DNA from: Actinomycetota bacterium
Lineage (GTDB): Bacteria > Actinomycetota > Humimicrobiia > Hakubellales > JAMDDV01
Direction: 5' to 3'
DNA length: 42,664 nucleotides
Assembly (NCBI GenBank): GCA_023488455.1
Contig: JAMDDV010000003.1
Span: 1-42,664, forward strand
Shown here: positions 33,824 through 41,792 of the stretch, one piece after another
Layout of the letters: each line of letters starts with the position of its first letter
Numbering within the stretch: the first letter of the stretch is position 1
Notes under the pieces: model-generated
Told to the model about the DNA's origin: nothing
Database searches by the model: none
Seen by the model: the letters and a program-made list of their open reading frames with translations, nothing else
Program-made: the position numbers and the translations under genes

Positions 33824-34600
33824 CTATTTTTTCAGGACGTTTATTATTACTTCTGCGATCAGCTGAGTTAGCTTTTCAATCGTGAGACCTGAGAGTTCAC
33901 CCTGATCTTTCATCTCTTTCAGGCTTGCGAACTCACATGTCAGGCAGGCTGGATTCTTACCGCCAATCTTCAGGTTCTCCCTGATCTGGTGCAGTTTTTC
34001 ATAGTTCTCTGCTGATATGACATTTACCTTTCCAAGTGAAAATGCGTTCATGAGTATCTGTGAATAGAGCTCAAGGGCTTCCATTTTGAAGTATGCCGCA
34101 TAGACATTTGGGCCTATGGTGAGCGCCCCATGGTTTTCAAGCAGGAAGGCATCGTAGTTTTCAAGGTAGTCGTCCAGTTTCTCTGGTAATTCATATGTAG
34201 AGGGTGTGCCGTATTCAACTATTGGTATGGATCCCATAGTAAGCACTATCTCTGGTAGAACGCACCTATCAAGCGGTATGCCTGCGATGGCAAATGCTGT
34301 TGCTGATACTGGATGTGCATGGACGACTGCGTTTATGTCATGACGTCTATGGTAGACGCGAAGGTGCATTTTTGTTTCTGAGGATGGAGTTAGCTCTCCT
34401 GAGAGTTTATTGCCATCCATGTCAACTACCAGCAGTTGATCTGGACTTACAAAGCCCTTGCTTACACCTGTTGGGGTGATAAGTACCCTATCCTTATCCA
34501 GTCTTGCAGAGACATTACCATCGTTTGCCGCGACCATGTTCTTAACCCATATCCGCCTGCAGACCTCACAGATATCATGTCTTAGCTGGCTTTCATTCAT
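33824..34600 (-). CDS. Class II aldolase (FucA/AraD type)
   Basis: The 258-residue protein belongs to the zinc-dependent L-fuculose-phosphate aldolase / L-ribulose-phosphate epimerase family. Visible landmarks are DGNVSARL (27-34), TPTGVSKG (42-49), SSETKMHL with E75, the zinc ligands H94 and H96 (VVHAHP) and H157 (ENHGAL). Such enzymes split sugar phosphates into dihydroxyacetone phosphate and an aldehyde. About 45 residues with CLTCE extend beyond the usual end. The gene is divergent from a DeoR regulator, which probably controls it, and convergent with the zinc-ribbon methylase (11 bases between). Confidence 0.9.
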   Translation of the reverse strand: MNESQLRHDICEVCRRIWVKNMVAANDGNVSARLDKDRVLITPTGVSKGFVSPDQLLVVDMDGNKLSGELTPSSETKMHLRVYHRRHDINAVVHAHPVSATAFAIAGIPLDRCVLPEIVLTMGSIPIVEYGTPSTYELPEKLDDYLENYDAFLLENHGALTIGPNVYAAYFKMEALELYSQILMNAFSLGKVNVISAENYEKLHQIRENLKIGGKNPACLTCEFASLKEMKDQGELSGLTIEKLTQLIAEVIINVLKK

Positions 34601-34647
34601 TTATCTCGCTCCATTCCACCGGTTGGTAATTAAAAGTCGGAAAACTA

Positions 34648-34669
34648 TTTTACTAAAGCATTTTTACTA
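34648..34669. promoter_or_regulatory. Tandem TTTTACTA repeat in the aldolase/DeoR divergent region
   Basis: TTTTACTA occurs at 34648-34655 and again at 34662-34669, 14 bases apart, in the gap between two divergent genes. DeoR proteins often bind tandem or inverted AT-rich repeats. The site is a candidate operator, but short AT-rich repeats can arise by chance. Confidence 0.3.
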
Positions 34670-34779
34670 TATAAAGTGAATTACTGCAACAATTTTGGGT
34701 TTACTACTTGCTTCCTTCAATACGCACAATCCTTTCCTGCAGAATCATCCTAAATGGTAAAATATTCGAGGTGATGAAG

Positions 34780-35544
34780 TTGCTGGCTGAAGAAAGAAGA
34801 GAATACATCTTAGAACTTCTGAATAAAGATGGTAGCCTGAGCGTCCCGGAAATAGCCAAAATGCTTAAGATATCAGACTCCACGATAAGACGCGATTTAA
34901 ACAAACTGGCAAGGGACGGGCAGCTTCGCAGAACACACGGAGGAGCACTGAGACTTGAGTCAGTTGGCCTTGAGCTGATCTACGACGTCCAGAAGGAACT
35001 TTTCGTAAATGAGAAGAGAAGGATTGGGACAAGAGCGGCAAAACTTATCGAAGATGGAGACGTAGTGTTAATAGAGGCGGGCACGACCGGGTTGGAGCTG
35101 GCCAGGAATATCGATAAGAACCTCAATCTAACCGTTATAACCAACGGCCCCGATATTGCCATAGCACTGAGAAAACTTGGGGCAAAGATAAATGTAATAC
35201 TGACAGGCGGAATATTAAGAGCTGAGACGTGCTCTCTGATCGGTCCACATGCAGAACGCTTACTTGAAGAGGTACATGTTGATAAGGCATTCATCGGGAT
35301 AACAGGGCTCACCGTAGAGGAAGGACTAACCATGGCAAACCCGCTTGAGGCACACCTGCGAAAAAAGATGATATCCTCAGCTAAAGAGGTCATTGCCATA
35401 GGTGATAACTCAAAATTTGGAAGGGTCTCGATGAATTTCGTTGCATCTATTGAAGATCTGGATATAGTTGTCACAGATGATAAATTAAGCTCTGACATAA
35501 AAAGGTCACTTGAAGAAAAGGGTGTTGAGGTAATAACCTGCTAA
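34780..35544 (+). CDS. DeoR-family sugar-phosphate-responsive repressor
   Basis: This protein of about 254 residues has the DeoR N-terminal domain (LAEERREYILELLNKDG, then helix-turn-helix VPEIAKMLKISDSTIRRDL, then RTHGGAL) and the DeoRC sensor domain (IEAGTTGLELA, TNGPDIA, LTGG, ITGLTVEEGLTMANP, IGDNSKFGR). The frame is open to 34708, but AGGTGA at 34769-34774 is correctly spaced only for the TTG at 34780, giving the family-typical start MLAEERR; an ATG at 34774 is the alternative. It is divergent from the class II aldolase gene. Its 3' end overlaps the end of the convergent kinase gene by four bases. Confidence 0.9.
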   Translation: MLAEERREYILELLNKDGSLSVPEIAKMLKISDSTIRRDLNKLARDGQLRRTHGGALRLESVGLELIYDVQKELFVNEKRRIGTRAAKLIEDGDVVLIEAGTTGLELARNIDKNLNLTVITNGPDIAIALRKLGAKINVILTGGILRAETCSLIGPHAERLLEEVHVDKAFIGITGLTVEEGLTMANPLEAHLRKKMISSAKEVIAIGDNSKFGRVSMNFVASIEDLDIVVTDDKLSSDIKRSLEEKGVEVITC

Positions 35545-37049
35545 ACGATCTGCTCGTTTATGGCTGCTAGAGCTGGATATATTTCCTTGTATATCTCAAA
35601 TCTCTTTAAGTATCTTGCATGCATATCAGGGTTCGGCTTATACGTCTCCTTTATTTTTACAAAACGCTCAACTGCTTCTTCGATCGATCGATACACACCG
35701 GTCACCACACCTGCCATCATCGCGGCTGCAAGACATCCTCCCTCATCAATTTGTAACGTCTGCACCTGTCGGCCAGATATATCCACAATGGTCTGAAGCC
35801 ACACGGATGAGCGTGAACCACCGCCTATCGCCCTTAAGTTACCTATAGGAATGCCCATCGATTCCATGCGATTCATATTTATATAGAGATCAAATGCCAC
35901 ACCCTCAAAGATTGCTTTAGCAATATCCCATCTATTTGAGTCAAGCGTTAACCCAATGACAGCACCCTTGGAGTTTGGGTTCCACCACGGGTTTTGCGCC
36001 CCTTCAAAATGAGGGAGAAGAAAAAGCCGAGAGGACTCTTCTGGGAGGTTTTTATTTATATATTCATAAACATCAAGACCAAGACGCTGTGCTTCCTTCT
36101 TAATTCCCGCTCCAAGCACATCGCGATACCATTTTAAAACAGACCCACATGAAAACGACATTGAAAGAGCGAACAAATAATCATCAACTACGTAATTGCA
36201 GTAAGGGTAGTCGATGTCCTTTGACAACAGGCTTTCAGCAGCCCTGTCAAATATTACGGACATGCATATAACCGTTCCCATGCCGAGAGCGGACATCCCT
36301 GGTGTAGTTGCTCCTGCGCCCAGTGCAGCGCAGGCCTGGTCAAATCCTCCGGTCACCGCGAGCACTCCTTCTGGAAGCCCCAGATCATTTGCTCTTTTTG
36401 CCGGAACTTCTTCAATTATGGTCTGTGGCGGCACTACTTCAGGGAGTTTTTCTTTGGGGATTCCGATGACATCGAGTATTTCATCAGACCACTTCCTCCT
36501 ATTAATGTCAAAATAAAGGGTACGGGCTGCAACTGAGTAATCTGTAACTGGTCTGATGCCCAACCTGGTAAAAAAGAACTCCTCCAAACATAAAAATTTC
36601 CATGTTCTTTCAAAAATTCCCGGTTCATGATCCTTAAACCACAGGATTCTGTGAATTGATTGAGGCATTAAAAGTGGAGAGTGGCCAGTAAGAGAAACAA
36701 ACCTTCTCTCGCCAATACTATCAGCAAGGAGTTTCCCGTATTCAAGTCCTCGCATATCATAGCCACTGATTATATTGTAAAGTTTGTCCCCATTTTCATC
36801 AGCTGGGAAGACATCATCTGCTGATACCGAAACGCTTAGGGCTTTAACGGGATCATCGCTTTTTGAGGTTGCCTCCCTAATAATTTCAACAACTGCCCGC
36901 CATATCACATCAGGGTCCCACTCACATTTCTCCTGATCAAGATAGATTATGTCATATTCACGATACGCCTTTGCCAGGATATTACCATCTTCAGAAAATA
37001 TGACCGCTTTTGATCCGGTCATGCCAATATCGACACCCATTAAGCTCAT
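35541..37049 (-). CDS. FGGY-family carbohydrate kinase (module 3)
   Basis: The 502-residue kinase has the phosphate loop DIGMTGSK (7-14), the catalytic base D237 (TGGFDQACAALGAG) and the C-terminal ATP-binding AIGGGSRSSVWLQ. The pattern is nearest xylulokinase-like FGGY enzymes. AGGA sits five bases before the ATG. It is the last gene of a minus-strand operon containing an AraA/FucI-like isomerase, a class II aldolase and a SorC regulator. The order isomerase, kinase, aldolase is the usual logic for turning an aldose into a ketose phosphate and then two trioses. The sugar is not known. Confidence 0.9.
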   Translation of the reverse strand: MSLMGVDIGMTGSKAVIFSEDGNILAKAYREYDIIYLDQEKCEWDPDVIWRAVVEIIREATSKSDDPVKALSVSVSADDVFPADENGDKLYNIISGYDMRGLEYGKLLADSIGERRFVSLTGHSPLLMPQSIHRILWFKDHEPGIFERTWKFLCLEEFFFTRLGIRPVTDYSVAARTLYFDINRRKWSDEILDVIGIPKEKLPEVVPPQTIIEEVPAKRANDLGLPEGVLAVTGGFDQACAALGAGATTPGMSALGMGTVICMSVIFDRAAESLLSKDIDYPYCNYVVDDYLFALSMSFSCGSVLKWYRDVLGAGIKKEAQRLGLDVYEYINKNLPEESSRLFLLPHFEGAQNPWWNPNSKGAVIGLTLDSNRWDIAKAIFEGVAFDLYINMNRMESMGIPIGNLRAIGGGSRSSVWLQTIVDISGRQVQTLQIDEGGCLAAAMMAGVVTGVYRSIEEAVERFVKIKETYKPNPDMHARYLKRFEIYKEIYPALAAINEQIV

Positions 37050-37089
37050 ATTGTTCCTTTGGTATGAATACTAAGTAAAATCTTCTGGC

Positions 37090-38079
37090 TTAGATTCGCT
37101 TGGAGAGCTCCCTCGCGATTATATCCCCGATAATCTTAACCAGATCCTGATGGTTATCCAATCCAACTTTTGGCTTTTCTGCTGAATAGTTGCTGCACGA
37201 TGCACATTTCGCACAGAGCGAATTCGCTTTTGTGCAGACACCGCTGCTGCCAAAGAGTGCTATCCTGTCAATGACGGAATCCCTGAAGCTCTCCCTTAAC
37301 TCACCCATCAATTCGGTTAAAATGACATTATCTTCTCTTGCTAAAGTCTTCTTAATCCTGTCTATTGCCGAAAGAGTGAGCCGCGTGAAATAGGAAATCT
37401 TATTTATACCGTTTTGAATTGCCCTTCTGAATTCATCATTAGAGACGCCCGAGCCACCGTGCAGAGATAGATAACAGCCAACCTGTTTTCTAATCTGGAT
37501 CAGGCGCTCAATCTGAAGTGAAGTTGTCTGCTCAGCCATCCCGTGCACATTGCCTATTGAAACCGCCAGGATATCAACGCCTGTTTTCTGAGCAAAATCC
37601 TCTGCGATATCAGGATCGGCAAGCACTCCCATGGTGTGCTTGGATGTCTGGCCTACCCTTGAAACATGGCCTAACTCTGCTTCAACGGTGCATCCTATAG
37701 CGTGAGCAATCTTCACAACTTCTTTGGTCTGTTCGACTTTTTCCTCATAGGAAAGATCAAATCCATCGAACATGACCGAGGTAAACCCACACTTTATCGC
37801 CTTGATTATGGAGTCTAAAGTCTGAGCATGATCAAGATGTAACGTCACCGGAATTGATACCCTTTCCGCAACTCTTGACACCATGCGGGTAAACATCTCA
37901 ATGCTCACCCATCCAGGGAAATGTCCCTCGTAAATTGCAACAATTACCGGCGATCTGCTCTGATTTGCCGCATCCATTACTCCTTCAAGCGTCTCAACAT
38001 TGATCACGTTGAAGGATCCTACCGCATATCCATCGCTCTTCGCATTAGCTAAAATCTGATCGAGATTTACTAAGCCCAT
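37090..38079 (-). CDS. Class II fructose-bisphosphate aldolase-family enzyme with C-terminal cysteine cluster
   Basis: The 329-residue protein has the class II ketose-bisphosphate aldolase residues: D83-H84 (HLDHAQ), EAELGHV, H179 (GNVHG), H207 with a normal phosphate loop (LHGGSG) and NKISYFTRL. It is longer than usual. After the barrel comes a segment with four cysteines spaced C282-x6-C289-x2-C292-x2-C295, followed by about 35 residues. That spacing could hold zinc or an iron-sulfur cluster. The gene starts three bases after the SorC gene and ends 40 bases before the kinase gene. It should split the phosphorylated ketose made by the isomerase and kinase. Confidence 0.88.
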   Translation of the reverse strand: MGLVNLDQILANAKSDGYAVGSFNVINVETLEGVMDAANQSRSPVIVAIYEGHFPGWVSIEMFTRMVSRVAERVSIPVTLHLDHAQTLDSIIKAIKCGFTSVMFDGFDLSYEEKVEQTKEVVKIAHAIGCTVEAELGHVSRVGQTSKHTMGVLADPDIAEDFAQKTGVDILAVSIGNVHGMAEQTTSLQIERLIQIRKQVGCYLSLHGGSGVSNDEFRRAIQNGINKISYFTRLTLSAIDRIKKTLAREDNVILTELMGELRESFRDSVIDRIALFGSSGVCTKANSLCAKCASCSNYSAEKPKVGLDNHQDLVKIIGDIIARELSKRI

Positions 38080-38082
38080 AAC

Positions 38083-39042
38083 CTATTTCAATAGTTCCTT
38101 TGCTACATTAATGTCGGTTATTAAGACATCAATCAGTTTACCTATAAGTGCTCCCTTAATTGCTTCGACCTTACTCTGACCTCCAGCAATTGCCACTTTA
38201 AGTTTGATCTTTCTGAAATCATCAAGATCGATGCCAATGATCCTATCATCAAAAGATGTTCTAATAATATTACCTTCAATATCATAGAACCTGAAGCAAA
38301 TATTCCCAGCGGCCCTGAAGTTTCTGAGTTCTTCGTAATTTTGCTCTGTTAATATCCCCCCATCAATCACCGAAGATCTTCTGTATGCTTCCCCTATGCC
38401 GACGATAGCAATGTCCACCCCTTTTGCCCAATCAAGCGCAAATTTTACATCTTCCTCTCCCATTATGATATTCCTAACTTCCTTACTGCTAACGATGAGG
38501 GGTGCCCTCAGTGAGACTTTTTTCGAATCAAACATTATGGCCAGCTTAGTTGTGATTGCCCCAGAACTTTCTAAATTAAATATTTTTCCTGAACTGCCAA
38601 TTAGCTCTACAACAGTTGAGTTAAAGTACCTTTTTTTGGGAAGATAGTTCACGATCTCTGAGAGCGTTCGCCCAAGTGAAATGCCCACTGTATTACCATC
38701 ATCTAAAATATTATCAATATATTTGGCAGCTGACTTGGCAAGTGAACTCAACAGTTTATCTTCGCTATAGATTGGAGGGTCAACAAGTTTTACATCCTTA
38801 ACTCCAAATTTTCCAATCAACTCTCTTCTGTACTCATTGATCTCACTGTGCAAGTCTTCTACGGCTACCTTCACTATTCCAAGATTGTGAGCTTCCACAA
38901 GATACCTGGATATAGTCGACTTAGAAATTTTAAACAACTTAGCAATCTGTATCTGGTTGTAACCCTCTTCAAAATACAATTTCGAAATTTTTATCAGGTC
39001 TTTATAGTGCTGATCTTCTACTGGTTGTTCCATCTTTCTCAC
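38083..39042 (-). CDS. SorC-family sugar-responsive regulator (module 3)
   Basis: The 319-residue protein has a helix-turn-helix (YNQIQIAKLFKISKSTISRYL, about 29-49) and the SorC sensor domain (DGNTVGISLGRTL, VVELIGSSG, PLIVSSKEVRNIIM, VGIGEAY, VAIAGGQSKVEAIKGAL). The start is a GTG at 39042 that overlaps the isomerase stop in GTGA; an ATG at 39033 is possible. Embedding the regulator inside the operon suggests feedback control of the operon by a phosphorylated intermediate. Confidence 0.9.
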   Translation of the reverse strand: MRKMEQPVEDQHYKDLIKISKLYFEEGYNQIQIAKLFKISKSTISRYLVEAHNLGIVKVAVEDLHSEINEYRRELIGKFGVKDVKLVDPPIYSEDKLLSSLAKSAAKYIDNILDDGNTVGISLGRTLSEIVNYLPKKRYFNSTVVELIGSSGKIFNLESSGAITTKLAIMFDSKKVSLRAPLIVSSKEVRNIIMGEEDVKFALDWAKGVDIAIVGIGEAYRRSSVIDGGILTEQNYEELRNFRAAGNICFRFYDIEGNIIRTSFDDRIIGIDLDDFRKIKLKVAIAGGQSKVEAIKGALIGKLIDVLITDINVAKELLK

Positions 39043-40478
39043 ACAGTAATAAATTCAATACTCATAAGTTCAGCCAATAGCGCTGCTTCCTTTCTCATGT
39101 CTCCATGAACTACAGCAAAATGCTGAGTGCAGCCTGCCAATACAATCTTCTCAATGTATTTTTCAACAGGAATATCCGTCCTTATGCAGTAGTGAGGAAA
39201 CCCGGTTATTCGCAAGTGCCTGCCAATGGACTCTCCGCTGCTAACTATCATCTGAAGATTTTCCCCAATATCCAGTATATTTATCATTGTTATTCTCCCA
39301 GGTGCCCCAATGAGCTCAAATGCAGCAGAATAAGGAAATTCATAGGGACCATCCATATATTCCAGGTCGGGGACGATCGTAATATCTACTTCCCTGTCCG
39401 CAATGCGAGGATTCACAGGTCCTGGATGCCCAGCGTTTACCGTGGTCTCCTTGGGATTGAAGTTAAATATCTCGGTAAAGCCCACTGGATTTCCAGTTAG
39501 GAGATTTAAGATAAGCATTGCCAGTGTGCAGAGCACATCTCCCTCTAAACCTATTACTGCGTTGATTTCATGATAGATCTCTGGATAAAGACATGGGCGT
39601 AAGCCAATTGTCCTGTGCAACTCATCACATACATCGTTAATAGCTAAAGCATCAAGCCCATACCTGACATACATATTTGACATTGCTAAGGAATATCTGG
39701 CAGCTTCCCTAAAATCTCTTTCTCTCATGTCAGGACTTATATTGTACTTGCGCCTATTCTCATCAATAAAATCGTTTATCTGTTTCTCAGTAATCCTGTT
39801 TCCCTCTTCCTTAAGTTCTGCAAGAGTGAGAAACTGCATCCTTGCTCCAATTTTTTTTAGGAGCAAATATTCATCCACACAAGTTGCTTTCATCTGATCG
39901 TTTCTAAAGGGCAAAAGCCCGATTGCTGACTGATTTATTTTTTTCACAACCCTGGCAGTATTTGCAAAGCGAACTATCTCCTGGATTACAGCTTCATCAG
40001 ATGGTGATCCCAGCACAAATTTGAACTTTCTACCAAATCGTTTAAGGCTACCTGAACCCTGCAGGGTTCCAACAACACCAGAATTATGATAAAGTTCCAA
40101 TGGAGTCATCTGTTTTGTTGTAAAAAAGCCCGTAGTATAACCCCAATAAAGCAATGGGATGTCACCATTCTCCACCAAAAATTTAATCCATGCTTTGTCT
40201 TCAGCCCAGGTTAAAAAACAGGCAATGATGCAATCCACCTTTTCTTTCTTAAAAAGTTCAATGGCTTTCGCACATCCATTAATGTCAAAAACTATTCCAG
40301 GATTTGTTAAATTAACCTTGCCATGTAAAGTTTCTTCGATCCTGGCAATCTCCTTCTCTAACTGCGCTCCAAGGTCACCAATGGTTCCGTTCTTATCCCC
40401 AATTTTCAGATCAATGAACCACTGTGCCTCAAATAAAAGCAGACCTGCTCTTGGCAACTGGATAGAATTTTTTGTCAT
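39039..40478 (-). CDS. L-arabinose/L-fucose isomerase-family enzyme
   Basis: The 479-residue protein has the AraA/FucI-type layout. The manganese ligands can be placed at E312 (GLEGDVL), E336 (GFTEIF), H351 (NAGHPG) and H453 (CTQHFAVVHGD), close to the spacing in E. coli AraA (306, 333, 350, 450). Overall similarity to classical AraA is low and the substrate loop regions differ, so it need not act on arabinose. It would convert an aldose to a ketose, which the kinase and aldolase of the same operon then process. It lies 48 bases after the UroD-like gene and overlaps the SorC gene by four bases. Confidence 0.8.
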   Translation of the reverse strand: MTKNSIQLPRAGLLLFEAQWFIDLKIGDKNGTIGDLGAQLEKEIARIEETLHGKVNLTNPGIVFDINGCAKAIELFKKEKVDCIIACFLTWAEDKAWIKFLVENGDIPLLYWGYTTGFFTTKQMTPLELYHNSGVVGTLQGSGSLKRFGRKFKFVLGSPSDEAVIQEIVRFANTARVVKKINQSAIGLLPFRNDQMKATCVDEYLLLKKIGARMQFLTLAELKEEGNRITEKQINDFIDENRRKYNISPDMRERDFREAARYSLAMSNMYVRYGLDALAINDVCDELHRTIGLRPCLYPEIYHEINAVIGLEGDVLCTLAMLILNLLTGNPVGFTEIFNFNPKETTVNAGHPGPVNPRIADREVDITIVPDLEYMDGPYEFPYSAAFELIGAPGRITMINILDIGENLQMIVSSGESIGRHLRITGFPHYCIRTDIPVEKYIEKIVLAGCTQHFAVVHGDMRKEAALLAELMSIEFITV

Positions 40479-40526
40479 TTCATAATCCCTTTATCCGAGT
40501 TGAAAAATGTATATATAGACATGAAT

Positions 40527-41639
40527 TTAATATCTACCATAGCGTACCTCACTATCCCACATCTTTTTCACCCTTTTGGGATCACAGGCCGGATGTATTT
40601 CACTTGAGCTTATTATGTAACCTCCACCTGGTTTTCCATCCTCACATGCTCTTTTAACTGCAGATTCTATCTCGTCAAACGTCCAACGGTTGAGCATATT
40701 TGAGTTGTCAAGTCCACCAACCATGATCAAACCTGGGTATTTTTGTTTTATCTCCCCAACGCTCATTCCAGCCATCGGCTCAACTGGATGAATGCCATCA
40801 ACTCCTGCAGAAATAAGATCGGGAATAAAATCCCTGATATCGCCTTCAGAATGGAAAATACATTTAATTCCATATTGATGCCAGGTTTCCACATTTCTTT
40901 TAAGAAAAGGTATTAGCGCCCACCGCAGAAAATCAGGAGAAAAGATTAAGCCGTTATTCCAGGCAATATCACAATAAACCAATACAAGAGGAGAAAGTTT
41001 CCTGTCTGCGATGTCATGTATCCTTTTAATCTCAAAGTCACATAACACGGACAACCATTTTTCTATCAATTCAGGAAAGTCAGCACAAGCATATGAAAAA
41101 AGCTCCCATCCAGCCCTGTTGTAAGCGACATCAAGCCCAACAGGACTTTGTGCTCCAAACATTACGACGTTACCTAACTTTTCTTGAAGTTCCTTGAAGT
41201 GTTCTTTAGGATGTTTTATCTGATCGCCCCACCAAAGATTAGTCTTGCCTGCGTAGGTCATTTCATCGCCGGTATGATACTCTTGAAGATCTTCCATGTT
41301 CTTATAAATATGTTCCCTAAGGCCATTTAAGTCGTTAAACGGCCTTTCAACGACCCAGCTTGTCCACCACTCATCTTTGTAAACAAACCCATCTGGTTCT
41401 TTTCTTAATCGTTCTGGCATTGGTGCTGCCACCGTTTCACAGCAATCAACATTTTCAGAGAGAGTTTTGCATAATAAATCAACTGCATTTTCAGGAGTTA
41501 CTTTTTGATTTGTAAAATATTCAACTACATCCCAGTTTTGTACAAAATCATTTATTGGAACCCGATCGGGTTCTTCATTATTCAGTGCCTTCTCAATTCT
41601 CTCCCTTGCAGTCATGGTATCTTCAAATAAATCTCGCAT
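40527..41639 (-). CDS. UroD-like protein of unknown function (module 3)
   Basis: The 370-residue protein is a second UroD/MtaA-barrel protein, paralogous to 17112-18122: N-terminal ALNNEEPDRVPINDF, then SPVGLD, CDIAWNNGLIFSPDFLRWALIPFLKR, FHSEGDIRDFIPDLISAGVDGIHPVEP. The HemE substrate motif and the methyltransferase HxC zinc motif are missing (HSEGD instead), and the later CFCGN of the paralogue reads MVGGLDN. AGGAAGGAG precedes the ATG. Like its paralogue it follows a binding-protein gene and precedes sugar enzymes. This repeated position suggests a role in the same pathways, but the activity is unknown. Confidence 0.8.
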   Translation of the reverse strand: MRDLFEDTMTARERIEKALNNEEPDRVPINDFVQNWDVVEYFTNQKVTPENAVDLLCKTLSENVDCCETVAAPMPERLRKEPDGFVYKDEWWTSWVVERPFNDLNGLREHIYKNMEDLQEYHTGDEMTYAGKTNLWWGDQIKHPKEHFKELQEKLGNVVMFGAQSPVGLDVAYNRAGWELFSYACADFPELIEKWLSVLCDFEIKRIHDIADRKLSPLVLVYCDIAWNNGLIFSPDFLRWALIPFLKRNVETWHQYGIKCIFHSEGDIRDFIPDLISAGVDGIHPVEPMAGMSVGEIKQKYPGLIMVGGLDNSNMLNRWTFDEIESAVKRACEDGKPGGGYIISSSEIHPACDPKRVKKMWDSEVRYGRY

Positions 41640-41665
41640 TTCTCCTTCCTAACAATCGAGCAGGA

Positions 41666-41767
41666 GGCTACTCATTATTTGAGTAGCCGTCCTCTCACAC
41701 TACAAGCCGCTCGGCATATGGGCGGTTCAATAGAATTAATGTACTAATATATGTACCTTTCAGGTAC
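41666..41767 (-). other. Structured spacer between binding-protein and UroD-like genes
   Basis: The 153-base spacer between the two genes holds two clear hairpins: GTACC/GGTAC with a five-base loop (41753-41767) and GGCTACTC/GAGTAGCC with a seven-base loop (41666-41688). The second extends by AGGA/TCCT past one bulged base. A looser CCGC/GCGG pair lies between them. No T-run follows the stems on the minus strand, so they are not standard terminators. Hairpins behind a binding-protein gene often stabilise its mRNA and lower expression of the next genes. Confidence 0.5.
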
Positions 41768-41792
41768 TGCTTACCAGCAATCTACATCTATA

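Noticed and set aside
34980..35498. A 172-codon minus-strand frame across the DeoR gene
   Set aside because: It is a serine-rich antisense shadow of a clear DeoR gene with no start signal.
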